The position numbers and the translations under genes are program-made. Positions 9,539-16,942 of a stretch of 64,000 bases of DNA are shown piece after piece. Below the pieces are notes generated by a model. That model saw only the letters and a program-made list of their open reading frames with translations, had not been told where the DNA came from and ran no database searches. Numbering within the stretch: the first letter of the stretch is position 1; every line of letters begins with the position of its first letter. The DNA is taken from assembly GCF_029223485.1 (NCBI RefSeq), contig NZ_JARHTP010000009.1, positions 248,001 to 312,000 on the forward strand, written 5' to 3'. This DNA comes from Streptomyces coacervatus (GTDB lineage Bacteria > Actinomycetota > Actinomycetes > Streptomycetales > Streptomycetaceae).

Positions 9539-9562
9539 ATTGACATTGACGTCAACGTCAAT
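9539..9562. promoter_or_regulatory. 24-bp near-perfect palindromic operator
   Basis: Between the divergent carboxylase and TetR genes lies a 24-bp inverted repeat centred on TTGACGTCAA. Each 12-bp arm is ATTGACNTTGAC-like, with a single mismatch between the arms. It ends 11 bp before the TetR GTG start. Size, symmetry and position fit autorepression and control of the carboxylase by the adjacent TetR protein. Confidence 0.75.
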
Positions 9563-9573
9563 ACGCTCCCCGT

Positions 9574-10227
9574 GTGGCACGCACACACAAGGCCTGGGCG
9601 GTCCGCACCGCCCGCGACCGCACCGAGGCCCCGGCCCGCGCCCGGCTCCTGGACGCCGCCGAGACCGTCTTCGCGCGACTCGGACTCGGCCCCGCCACCG
9701 TCGCCGACATCACCACCGAGGCCGAGGTCTCCCGGGCGGGCTTCTACGTCTACTTCGCATCCAAGGAGGAGATCTTCCGCGTCCTCGCGGTCCGCGTACG
9801 GGATGCGTTCCTCGCCGCGCAGGAGGTGCCGGGCGTCGACACGGACGACCCGCACGCCGTCGCCCAGGCGTCCATCGGCGCCTTCATCGCTGCCTACGCC
9901 CGACACCAGCCGCTGCTCGGCCTGCTGGAGCAGCAGGCCCGCACCGACCCCGGCATGGCGCAACTCTGGGACGAGATCCGCGAACGGCCCGTCCACCGAC
10001 ACGCCCGCTACATCCGCCGCCTCACCGACCGGGGCCGGGCCGCCCCGGCCGCCGAACCCCTTGCGCTGGCCCGTGCGGTGGGCGGCATGTGCGTCGAGTT
10101 CGCCCGCCGCGTCGCCACCCGCCCCGACACGTACGACGACGCCGTACGCGAGGTCACCGCCATATATCTGCACCTGCTCGGAGCCGGACCGAATCGTCGA
10201 GAGAAGCCCCGCCCACGTCAGGAGTAG
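9574..10227 (+). CDS. TetR-family repressor, probable regulator of the carboxylase locus
   Basis: A 217-residue TetR protein. The N-terminal helix-turn-helix (about residues 23-70) reads ARLLDAAETVFARLGLGP, then TVADITTEAEVSRAGFYVYF and ASKEEIF, the standard TetR signature. The C-terminal ligand domain is unassigned. The GTG start at 9574 lies directly beside the operator at 9539-9562. Gene order (divergent acyl-CoA carboxylase, downstream acyl-CoA synthetase remnant 7 bp away) suggests an acyl-CoA or fatty-acid ligand. The operator resembles the long palindromes bound by fatty-acid TetR regulators in general form only. Confidence 0.9.
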   Translation: MARTHKAWAVRTARDRTEAPARARLLDAAETVFARLGLGPATVADITTEAEVSRAGFYVYFASKEEIFRVLAVRVRDAFLAAQEVPGVDTDDPHAVAQASIGAFIAAYARHQPLLGLLEQQARTDPGMAQLWDEIRERPVHRHARYIRRLTDRGRAAPAAEPLALARAVGGMCVEFARRVATRPDTYDDAVREVTAIYLHLLGAGPNRREKPRPRQE

Positions 10228-10234
10228 CCGCGCC

Positions 10235-10710
10235 ATGACGCCGACGCCACGCACCGACGAATACCTCGCCGACCTGCGCGCCCGCTGGGCCAAGTTGCGG
10301 TGGGGCAGGCAGCCGGGCACCACGACGCACCGCGCCGGTGAGCGGACGGCGCCGGGGTACGTACGGCACCGGGCGCGGGAGACACCCGACCGACCCGCGT
10401 TCGCCGCCTCGCGATCCTGCGGCTCGGAGCGGTGCACGTGTCGGTGAACCCGATGTTCAAGGCCGCGGAGATACGACACGAGATCGACGACTCCGGCGCC
10501 GAACTGGTGCTGTCCTTCGAGCCGTTGCGGCACGTGCTCGCGGAGGCGCTCGACGGCACGCGCGCACGCGCGGCACTGCTGGAGGACGAGTGGCCGGGCA
10601 TCATGGACCACCCTCCCCTGGCCGCACCGGCCGACGACCTCGACGCGCTCGCCGCCCTCAACTACACCGGCGGTACGACCGTGCCGCCGGAGACCAGCGG
10701 GGTGAGGAAA
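10235..10710 (+). pseudogene. Acyl-CoA synthetase remnant (frameshifted, truncated)
   Basis: An AMP-forming acyl-CoA synthetase gene reduced to fragments. It begins normally at ATG 10235 behind AGGAG, 7 bp after the TetR stop, with an N-terminal segment containing DLRARWAKLRWGRQP and YVRHRARETPDRPAF. After about residue 60 the frame breaks and homology resumes in another frame at about 10425 with LGAVHVSVNPMFKAAEI and HEIDDSGAELVLSFEPL. It stops inside the AMP-binding motif (LNYTGGTT near 10660-10685), and everything downstream is gone. The end abuts the convergent HAD gene. It was probably cotranscribed with the TetR gene and supplied CoA thioesters for the carboxylase. Confidence 0.85.
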
Positions 10711-10712
10711 GA

Positions 10713-11408
10713 TCAGGAAGACCGAGCTGAGCGCACGAGCCAGTCGTACGCGCCCCGCGCCGTGAACCCCGCCTGACCGCCGCGCAGCAGCAGGTCGGCG
10801 GTGGCGAACTCCGGGGCGCCGGACTGCGCGGCGACGTACGGGATCGCGATGCAGCGCATACCGGCGGAGTACGCCGCTGCGGCGCCGGGGGCCGCGTCCT
10901 CCAGGACCACGCAGTCGGCCGGGGTCACCCCGAGGCGCCGGGCCGCCTCCAGGAAGACGTCCGGGGCGGGCTTGCCGCGGGGCACCTCGTCGGCCGACAC
11001 GACCGTGCGCAGGTAGGCGTCCAGGCCGGTGCCGGCCAGGATCGCCTCGATGGCCTCGGGCGACGACCCGGAGGCCACGGCCATCGGCACGCCCTCGGTC
11101 GCGAGCAGTTCCACGAACTTCCGCATCTCCGGGTACGCGCGCGTGGCGGCGCGCGCCAGCTCCAGATAGCGGCGATTGGTGTCGGCGAGGAGCTCGTCGA
11201 CGGAGGCGGCCAGGGCGTACTTCTGCTTCCACAGGACGGCCGTCTCCAGGGTGCTGACACCGACGTACCGCTCGTGCTCCGCCCAGCTGAAATCCGGGAC
11301 GCCGTGCTCGGCGAGGGTCTGCCGGCCCGCTTCGTAGTAGTTCGGCTCGCTGTCCACGAGCGTTCCGTCGAGATCGAAGATGACCGAGAGGTTGCCGAAC
11401 TTGCTCAT
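10713..11408 (-). CDS. HAD-IA family hydrolase (beta-phosphoglucomutase-like phosphatase)
   Basis: A 231-residue haloacid-dehalogenase-superfamily phosphatase. Motif I is FDLDGTLVDSEPNYY with both Asp residues, motif II VASGSSPEAIEAI, motif III Lys in PRGKPAPDVFLEAA, and motif IV VVLEDAAPG. The helical cap sits after motif I, as in subfamily IA. It likely dephosphorylates a small sugar phosphate or similar metabolite. It lies 19 bp downstream of the Lrp/AsnC gene on the same strand, so the two may be cotranscribed. Its 3' end meets the acyl-CoA synthetase remnant on the opposite strand. Confidence 0.9.
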   Translation of the reverse strand: MSKFGNLSVIFDLDGTLVDSEPNYYEAGRQTLAEHGVPDFSWAEHERYVGVSTLETAVLWKQKYALAASVDELLADTNRRYLELARAATRAYPEMRKFVELLATEGVPMAVASGSSPEAIEAILAGTGLDAYLRTVVSADEVPRGKPAPDVFLEAARRLGVTPADCVVLEDAAPGAAAAYSAGMRCIAIPYVAAQSGAPEFATADLLLRGGQAGFTARGAYDWLVRSARSS

Positions 11409-11427
11409 GGCCCCAGCATGGCAAAGG

Positions 11428-11904
11428 TCAGGTGCGGGCCGCGCGGCCGATCGACTCGACCAACGGCAGCAACCGGTGCTGCACCCTCTCGCGCAGCGCC
11501 ACCTCCGTGCGGGTACGGACCACGCCCGGCAGGCTGATCAGCTTCTGGATCACGTCCTCCAGATGCGCGTTGTCCCGCGCCACCACCCGCGTCAGCAGAT
11601 CGCCGCCGCCCGTGATCGAGAAGGCCTCGACGATCTCCGGTACGGCGGCCAGTGCGTCGCCCACGTCGTCCAGATGCCCCTGAGTGACCTCGATGTGCAC
11701 GAACGCCAGCACCGGGTGGCCGAGGGCGGCGGGGGAGAGGACCGGACCGGTGCCGGTGATCACACCGTCCCGTTCCAGCCGGTCCAGGCGGGCCTGCAGC
11801 GTGCCGCGGGCGACGCCGAGGATGCGGGCGTACTCGCGCACGCTCGTGCGCGGCTGCTCCATCAGAAGCCGCAGGATGCGGGTGTCGAGCTCGTCGACGG
11901 CCAT
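11428..11904 (-). CDS. Lrp/AsnC-family transcriptional regulator
   Basis: A 158-residue Lrp/AsnC regulator. The N-terminal HTH includes LDTRILRLLMEQPRTSVREY and VARGTLQARLDRLERDGVI. The C-terminal RAM (alpha/beta sandwich) domain includes AFVHIEVTQGHLDDV and ITGGGDLLTRVVARD, the usual amino-acid-sensing fold. The start is ATG at 11902-11904, since the family's N-terminus MAVDELDTRIL fits there; the longer open frame upstream has no homology. It is divergent from a FUSC-type membrane protein gene 196 bp away and cotranscribed with the HAD gene in all likelihood. Confidence 0.9.
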   Translation of the reverse strand: MAVDELDTRILRLLMEQPRTSVREYARILGVARGTLQARLDRLERDGVITGTGPVLSPAALGHPVLAFVHIEVTQGHLDDVGDALAAVPEIVEAFSITGGGDLLTRVVARDNAHLEDVIQKLISLPGVVRTRTEVALRERVQHRLLPLVESIGRAART

Positions 11905-12100
11905 GGTGTCCGGCCTCCTCGCGCATGGTCCGTTGGCCCGCCGGTGGACGGCGGTGGAACGAAATGTCTGTGCCAATGGTCCAGCATATTCGGGACGACT
12001 TGAGCCAGTCGCGCCGAGGATGCTGCAATGAGCCTGTCGATGGCGCTGCGAACCCCGCGGCGCCTTTTTCGTGCCGAGAATCGGGCAGGGGCGGGAAGCA

Positions 12101-13594
12101 GTGCTGAAGAGGGTGTTCATGGCTCCGGATCCGGGGCGGCTGCGGCTGCGCTTCGCCGCGCGGGCCGTCGTCGGTATCGGGCTCGCGGTCGTCGTCTGCG
12201 GCCTGGCCGGACTGCCCCTCGTCGGCACCGTCACCGGTGGGCTGGCCGCGATGCTCGCCCTGTTCACCGTCACGGATGCCACGGTCCGCGGGCAGGCCGT
12301 CACCACCGCCCTGCTGCCCGCCGTGGGGCTTCCGGTGCTCGCCGCCGCGGCCGGGCTGCACGACCACCCCGTGGCCCGCGACCTCACCTTCCTCGCCGTC
12401 ATCGGCGCGGGCGTGTACGCGCGCCGCTGGGGGCCGCGCGGGCACAGCCTCGGCGTGTTCGCGTTCATGACCTTCTTCGTGGCGCAGTTCCTGCACGCGA
12501 CCACGGACCGGCTGCCCGAGCTGTACGCCGCCGTAGCCCTGTCCCTGCTCGCCGCATCCGCGGTGCGCTTCGGCCTGTGGTGCTACGAGGCCCACCTGCC
12601 CCCGGCACCCGTACCCGCCCCGCCCGCCGGCACGGGCCTGGCCCGCGTCACCACGCGCCAGGCCGTCCAGGCCACCGCGGGCGCGGGCTTCGCCCTGGTC
12701 GTGGGCCAGCTGGTGTCCGGACAGCGCTGGTACTGGGCCGTCGGCGCCACCTGGTGGATCTTCGTCAACACCGCCTCGCGCGGCGAGACCCTGGTCCGCG
12801 GCTTCCGCCGGGTCCTGGGCACGGTGATCGGCATCGGCCTCGGCGTGCTGATCGCCGTCCCCGTGAACGGAGCGCCCGTCCCCACGGCCGTACTCCTCAC
12901 CGCCTGCGTCTTCGGCATCTTCTACACCGCCGCCGTGTCGTACACCTGGATGATGCTCTGGGTCACCCTCCTCGCCGAACTCCTCTACGGCCTGCTGGGC
13001 GTGCTGAACCCTGGCCTGCTCGCCCTGCGCCTCGCGGAGACCGGCGTCGGCGCGCTCGGAGCCGCGCTGGCCGTGCTCTTCGTCCTGCCGGTGACCACCC
13101 ACACCGCCACCGACGCCTGGATCCAACGCGCCCTGCGCTGCGTGCATGCGTGCACGGCAGAAGCCGCCGCGCGGCTCGCCGGCTCCGCGGACGTCGACCC
13201 GGCGGGACGGGTGGCGGAGCTGGAGCAGCTGCTGGGCCGCGTCCGGCTCTCGGTCGCCCCCCTGGTGCACCCGCTCAACCCGATGCTCGGCCGCAAACGG
13301 CGCGCCCGCCAGGTGCTCGCCCTCCTCGACGACTGCGCCCGCGAGACCCGCGGCCTGGTCGCCGTCGCCGCCGACCCGGAGGCCTCCCACGACGCCCGCC
13401 TGGCAGCCGCCTGCTGGCGCGTGGAGGCGGCGGTCGAGGCCCTCACGGGCGGCGACGGCGACCACGTCACGGCCGCCCCCGATACACCCGCGACCGAGCC
13501 CGCCCTCGCCCATCTGCACGGCCTGGAACGGGCTCTCGCGGAGCTGGCCGCACCGCTGCGGACGCCGTCGGGGTCGCCGCTCGTCGGCGCGTGA
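12101..13594 (+). CDS. FUSC-family (aromatic acid exporter-like) membrane protein
   Basis: A 497-residue inner-membrane protein with two hydrophobic blocks of several transmembrane helices each (about residues 20-170 and 190-350, e.g. AVVGIGLAVVVCGLAGLPLV and ACVFGIFYTAAVSYTWMMLW), then a soluble helical C-terminus. This two-block layout is that of FUSC/AaeB-like exporters. The GTG start at 12101 is preferred: the context GGGGCGGGAAGCA acts as ribosome binding site and the protein then starts VLKRVFMAPDPGRLRLRF. The substrate is unknown. A second FUSC-like gene occurs at 42458. It is divergent from the Lrp/AsnC gene. Confidence 0.82.
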   Translation: MLKRVFMAPDPGRLRLRFAARAVVGIGLAVVVCGLAGLPLVGTVTGGLAAMLALFTVTDATVRGQAVTTALLPAVGLPVLAAAAGLHDHPVARDLTFLAVIGAGVYARRWGPRGHSLGVFAFMTFFVAQFLHATTDRLPELYAAVALSLLAASAVRFGLWCYEAHLPPAPVPAPPAGTGLARVTTRQAVQATAGAGFALVVGQLVSGQRWYWAVGATWWIFVNTASRGETLVRGFRRVLGTVIGIGLGVLIAVPVNGAPVPTAVLLTACVFGIFYTAAVSYTWMMLWVTLLAELLYGLLGVLNPGLLALRLAETGVGALGAALAVLFVLPVTTHTATDAWIQRALRCVHACTAEAAARLAGSADVDPAGRVAELEQLLGRVRLSVAPLVHPLNPMLGRKRRARQVLALLDDCARETRGLVAVAADPEASHDARLAAACWRVEAAVEALTGGDGDHVTAAPDTPATEPALAHLHGLERALAELAAPLRTPSGSPLVGA

Positions 13595-13652
13595 ATCCAC
13601 GAGGCTGGTTAGCCTGGAGAGACGGCACCGGGACAGCAAAAGAGGTGGCGTC

Positions 13653-14072
13653 ATGGCACAGGCACCCGGCAGTCAGACCGGCCCGGACACGGTCCGCGAG
13701 TACGACGAGGTGCGCGGGGTCGTGCAGCTCTTCCTCGACGGCGAGGCGAAGGGCGACACCGCGAAACTCAAGGAAGCCTCGCACCCGGACGCCCGGATGT
13801 TCGGCTCGGTCGCCGGCACCCGCTACGACATGCCGATCGCGGAGTTCATCGAGCTGGCGGCGAAGGAGCCGGGCGACACGGGCAGCCACCGGGCACGCAT
13901 CCTCTCGGTACAGCAGACGGGAGACGCGGCGGCGGCCGTGGTCGCCGAGGAGGGCTACTGGGGGTCGCTCTCCTTCGTCGACTACTTCCAACTCGCGCGT
14001 ATCGGGGGGACGTGGAAAGTGGTCAGCAAGCTGTTCGCCCACACTTTCGGGGACGTGCCCCCATCGACGTAG
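13653..14072 (+). CDS. NTF2-like (putative lumazine-binding type) protein
   Basis: A 139-residue protein with the SnoaL/NTF2-like pattern: an N-terminal helix pair (VREYDEVRGVVQLFLDGEAK), the LKEASHPDARMFGS segment, then beta strands ending FVDYFQLARIGGTWKVVSKL. This matches small actinobacterial proteins labelled putative lumazine-binding; ligand or catalysis is unknown. ATG at 13653 follows AGAGGTGG. It is preceded by the FUSC gene on the same strand (58-bp gap) and followed by nos. Confidence 0.8.
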   Translation: MAQAPGSQTGPDTVREYDEVRGVVQLFLDGEAKGDTAKLKEASHPDARMFGSVAGTRYDMPIAEFIELAAKEPGDTGSHRARILSVQQTGDAAAAVVAEEGYWGSLSFVDYFQLARIGGTWKVVSKLFAHTFGDVPPST

Positions 14073-14250
14073 CCCTTGTCCTCGGCGAAACGTCAAAACG
14101 CCGACTCCGCCCCTTCCCACCCCGAGGCACTTTTATTGGCCACCTAGAGGGTGGATCAGGCCACCCCTTGGGTAATCCCGCCGCTATCGGACGCCCGATC
14201 CCCGCGGCCGTGCGGGAGCGGTCCGCGGGTGAGCCTCCTGGGGGTGCACC

Positions 14251-15621
14251 ATGCGCAACTTCCCGCGCAGCAACGGACATCGGAAACCCATGACCGACGC
14301 CGGAGGCTGCCCGCCGCCCGGGGCGGACGATCCGGGCGGGTGGTTGGAGCGGGTCGAGGCCGATGGTCGTCCCGAGGCTCGCGCGGCGCGTTCCGCAGTC
14401 GCCCAAGTGACCGGACTTCAGGGGCGGGTGCTGACCGGCGGCCTCGCAGACCCCGTACGACGCGACCCGCCGCCGTACGAACTCCTGCGCGCCGCCGCCG
14501 AGTTCCTCACCCTGCACCACACCGAGGAACGGCTCGGTGATCCCGCCCGCCGGATCGCCGCCGCGCACGCCGAGATCGCGGCGACGGGCACCTACCGCCA
14601 CACCACCGAGGAGCTCGTCTTCGGTGCCCGGGTGGCCTGGCGCAACGCCAACCGGTGCATAGGGCGCCTGTACTGGCGGTCCCTGCGGGTTCGCGACCTG
14701 CGGGAGGTGCGCGGCGCGGACGCCGTGGCCGAGGCGTCCGCCGGGCATCTGCGGGAGGCGACCCGCGACGGCCGGATCCGCGCCCTCATCTCGGTCTTCG
14801 CCCCCGACGAGCCGGGCCGTCCCGGACCTCGCATCTGGAACGAACAGCTCGTCCGCTACGCCGGCTACACCCGTCCCGACGGCACGGTCACCGGCGACCC
14901 GCGCAACGCAGGTATCACCGCCCTCGCCCTCCGCCTGGGCTGGCCCGGCGGCCCCGGAACCCCCTTCGACAGGCTGCCGCTGATCGTCCAGGGCGCCGGC
15001 GAGGACCGGCCCGACTGGTTCGACGTACCGGACGACGCCGTACTCGAAGTCGACCTCACACACCCCGAATACACGTGGTGGCAGGAGCTCGGCCTGCGCT
15101 GGCACGCGGTGCCCGCGCTCGCCAACATGTGCCTGGAGATCGGCGGGATCTGCTATCCGGCGGCGCCCTTCAACGGCTGGTACATGGGCACCGAGATCGG
15201 CGCCCGCAACCTCGCCGACGCCGACCGCTACGACCTCCTGCCGCGCATCGCGGGCCGCCTCGGCCTGGACACCCGCACCGACCGCAGCCTCTGGAAGGAC
15301 CGCGCGCTCGTCGAGCTGAACCGCTCGGTGCTGCACTCCTTCGACCGCGCCGGCGTCACCGTCACCGACCACCACACCGAGTCCCGGCGCTTCATCGACC
15401 ACCTCGGCCGCGAGGAGCGCAAGGGCCGCCGGGTGGGCGCCGACTGGTCCTGGATCGTGCCGCCGATCTCGGGCAGCACCACGCCCGTCTTCCATCGCAC
15501 CTACGACACCGTGGAGTGCCGCCCCGGCTATGTCCACCACCCCGAGGCCCTCGCGCGGGCCCGCGGCGAGACCGGCGCCGCCTCGCTTGTCCGTCGGCCA
15601 AATCCCCCGCGTATGGTCTAG
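14251..15621 (+). CDS. nos: Bacterial nitric oxide synthase, oxygenase only
   Basis: A 456-residue heme-thiolate NO synthase oxygenase, oxidising L-arginine to citrulline and NO with electrons from separate reductases. The proximal heme Cys is Cys136 in WRNANRCIGRLYW; the substrate-binding Glu is Glu315 in GWYMGTEIGARNL; NGWYMG and DWSWIVPPISGSTTPVFH match the conserved core. No reductase domain follows, as in other bacterial NOS. The N-terminal 60 residues are longer than in Bacillus NOS. ATG 14251 has GGGGGTG 6 bp upstream; M14 is an alternative. No thaxtomin genes or obvious reductase lie next to it. A short inverted repeat (CCACC-5-GGTGG) is at 14140-14154 upstream. Confidence 0.93.
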   Translation: MRNFPRSNGHRKPMTDAGGCPPPGADDPGGWLERVEADGRPEARAARSAVAQVTGLQGRVLTGGLADPVRRDPPPYELLRAAAEFLTLHHTEERLGDPARRIAAAHAEIAATGTYRHTTEELVFGARVAWRNANRCIGRLYWRSLRVRDLREVRGADAVAEASAGHLREATRDGRIRALISVFAPDEPGRPGPRIWNEQLVRYAGYTRPDGTVTGDPRNAGITALALRLGWPGGPGTPFDRLPLIVQGAGEDRPDWFDVPDDAVLEVDLTHPEYTWWQELGLRWHAVPALANMCLEIGGICYPAAPFNGWYMGTEIGARNLADADRYDLLPRIAGRLGLDTRTDRSLWKDRALVELNRSVLHSFDRAGVTVTDHHTESRRFIDHLGREERKGRRVGADWSWIVPPISGSTTPVFHRTYDTVECRPGYVHHPEALARARGETGAASLVRRPNPPRMV

Positions 15622-15627
15622 ACCGAT
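15612..15627. promoter_or_regulatory. Candidate DasR-responsive element (dre)
   Basis: The sequence TATGGTCTAGACCGAT contains the perfect 10-bp palindrome GGTCTAGACC. The published DasR (GntR-family, GlcNAc-6P/GlcN-6P responsive) consensus in Streptomyces is AGTGGTCTAGACCACT, so 11 core positions match, with mismatches at the flanks. It lies 53-69 bp before the lactonase GTG start and overlaps the nos stop codon. Repression of the lactonase gene by DasR is inferred. Confidence 0.65.
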
Positions 15628-15680
15628 GGTGATCGACTGCTAACGTCGCCCCGACGGCACAGGACCGAGAGGGGACTGCG

Positions 15681-16712
15681 GTGGCAGACGGCGGCAGGCG
15701 GCGGCGGGCTTTCATCGGGTCGTTCACGGCGGCGGGAGGCCCCGGTATCGTGACCGCGGCCGTCGCCCCGGACAGCGGCGCACTGACCGCCCTGAGCAGC
15801 GTGGACGGCGTACCCGACCCCTCGTACCTGGCGCCCGCGCCCGACGGGCGGACCCTCTATGCGGTCAGCGAGACCGCCGACGGCGCGGTGGCCGCCTACC
15901 GGGTCACGGGGGACCGGCCGGAGAAGGCGGGTGCGCCCGTGCCGGTCGGCGGGAGCGGCCCCACACACCTGAGCATCTTCGCCGGCCACGTCCTGACCGC
16001 CAACTACGGCTCCGGCAGCGTCACCGCCGTGCCCGTCCGCTCCGACGGCACCCTCGCGGGCACCGCCTCCGATGTCCTGCGGCACAAGGGCTCGGGCCCG
16101 CACACCCTGCGCCAGCAGGGGCCGCACGCCCACCAGGTGCAGCCCGATCCGAGCGGACGGTGGGCCGTCAGCGTCGACCTCGGCACCGACTCGGTGCGGG
16201 TGTGCACGCTGATCGGCGGCCGCCTCGAAGTGCACCGGGAGATCGCCCTGCGGCCCGGCTGCGGACCGCGCCACCTGGCCTTCCATCCGGACGGCACGCG
16301 CGCGTACGTCCTCAACGAACTGACACCGACCGTCACCGTCTGCCGCTGGGACGCTGCGCTCGGCTCCCTGGAGCCACTGACCGAGCGGCCAGTACTGCCC
16401 GGCGCCCCGACCGGCGACGCCTACCCGTCCGGCATCGTCACCTCGCCCGACGGCCGCTTCGTATGGACCGCCACCCGCGGCGAGGACGTCCTGTCCACGT
16501 TCGCCGTCGAGGGTGACGAGCTCCGGCTGATCGGCACGGTCCCCTGCGGCGGCCACTGGCCCCGCGCACTTGCCGAGTCCGGAGGCTTCCTTTACGCCGC
16601 GAACGAGCGCTCCGGCGAGGTGACCTGGTTCGCGCTCGACCAGGCCACGGGCCTGCCGCGCTACGAGGGCGCCCTCGCCGTCCCTGCCGCGTCCTGCGTG
16701 GTCTTCGGCTGA
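15681..16712 (+). CDS. Lactonase-family beta-propeller protein (6-phosphogluconolactonase-like)
   Basis: A 343-residue seven-bladed beta-propeller protein of the YbhE/Pgl-like lactonase family. It has repeated blade motifs such as YLAPAPDGRTLYAVSE, PHAHQVQPDPSGRWAVSVDL, HLAFHPDGTRAYVLNEL and SGIVTSPDGRFVWTATR. The family hydrolyses 6-phosphogluconolactone or related lactones; the exact substrate is not proven. No signal peptide is seen. The GTG start at 15681 follows GAGAGGGGA. The upstream dre-like palindrome hints at control by amino-sugar status. A strong terminator follows after the dispersed repeat. Confidence 0.85.
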   Translation: MADGGRRRRAFIGSFTAAGGPGIVTAAVAPDSGALTALSSVDGVPDPSYLAPAPDGRTLYAVSETADGAVAAYRVTGDRPEKAGAPVPVGGSGPTHLSIFAGHVLTANYGSGSVTAVPVRSDGTLAGTASDVLRHKGSGPHTLRQQGPHAHQVQPDPSGRWAVSVDLGTDSVRVCTLIGGRLEVHREIALRPGCGPRHLAFHPDGTRAYVLNELTPTVTVCRWDAALGSLEPLTERPVLPGAPTGDAYPSGIVTSPDGRFVWTATRGEDVLSTFAVEGDELRLIGTVPCGGHWPRALAESGGFLYAANERSGEVTWFALDQATGLPRYEGALAVPAASCVVFG

Positions 16713-16730
16713 GCTGCATGTCGATGCGGC

Positions 16731-16828
16731 AGCCGCGCCCCAAAGGGGCGCGGGGCTGTGTCGATATGCGGCTCAGCCGCGGGGCGCGACCAGCCACGAC
16801 AGGCCCCCAGACGATCCACAGCCAATCG
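16731..16828 (+). repeat. Dispersed Streptomyces intergenic repeat, copy 1
   Basis: Contains CGCCCCAAAGGGGCGCGGGG, then GCGACCAGCCACGAC and CAGACGATCCACAGCC. A second copy in inverse orientation is at 36987-37047. This copy carries about 28 extra bases (around 16757-16787) between the GC-rich hairpin part and the GACCAGCCACGAC part. Such repeats are abundant at gene ends across Streptomyces; function is unproven (REP-like or termination). Confidence 0.75.
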
Positions 16829-16863
16829 TGGCCCCGCGGCGGAGCGGCTCCGCAGCCCGGCGC

Positions 16864-16908
16864 ACGCCGAAGGGCCCGCTCCGGTGCGTGGAGCGGGCCC
16901 TTCGGCGT
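16864..16908. terminator. Strong bidirectional hairpin terminator
   Basis: A 19-bp perfect stem (16864-16882 with 16890-16908; arm CGCCGAAGGGCCCGCTCC) closed by a 7-nt loop. It lies between the convergent lactonase and chelatase-like genes. It is the longest perfect stem I noticed in this window. Confidence 0.85.
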
Positions 16909-16942
16909 TCGTGCATTTTGAGCAGCGGAGCTGCCATGCGCC

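Noticed and set aside
14251..15621. Thaxtomin-type nitration cluster around nos
   Set aside because: No TxtE-like P450 or NRPS genes occur in the window; the neighbours are ordinary.
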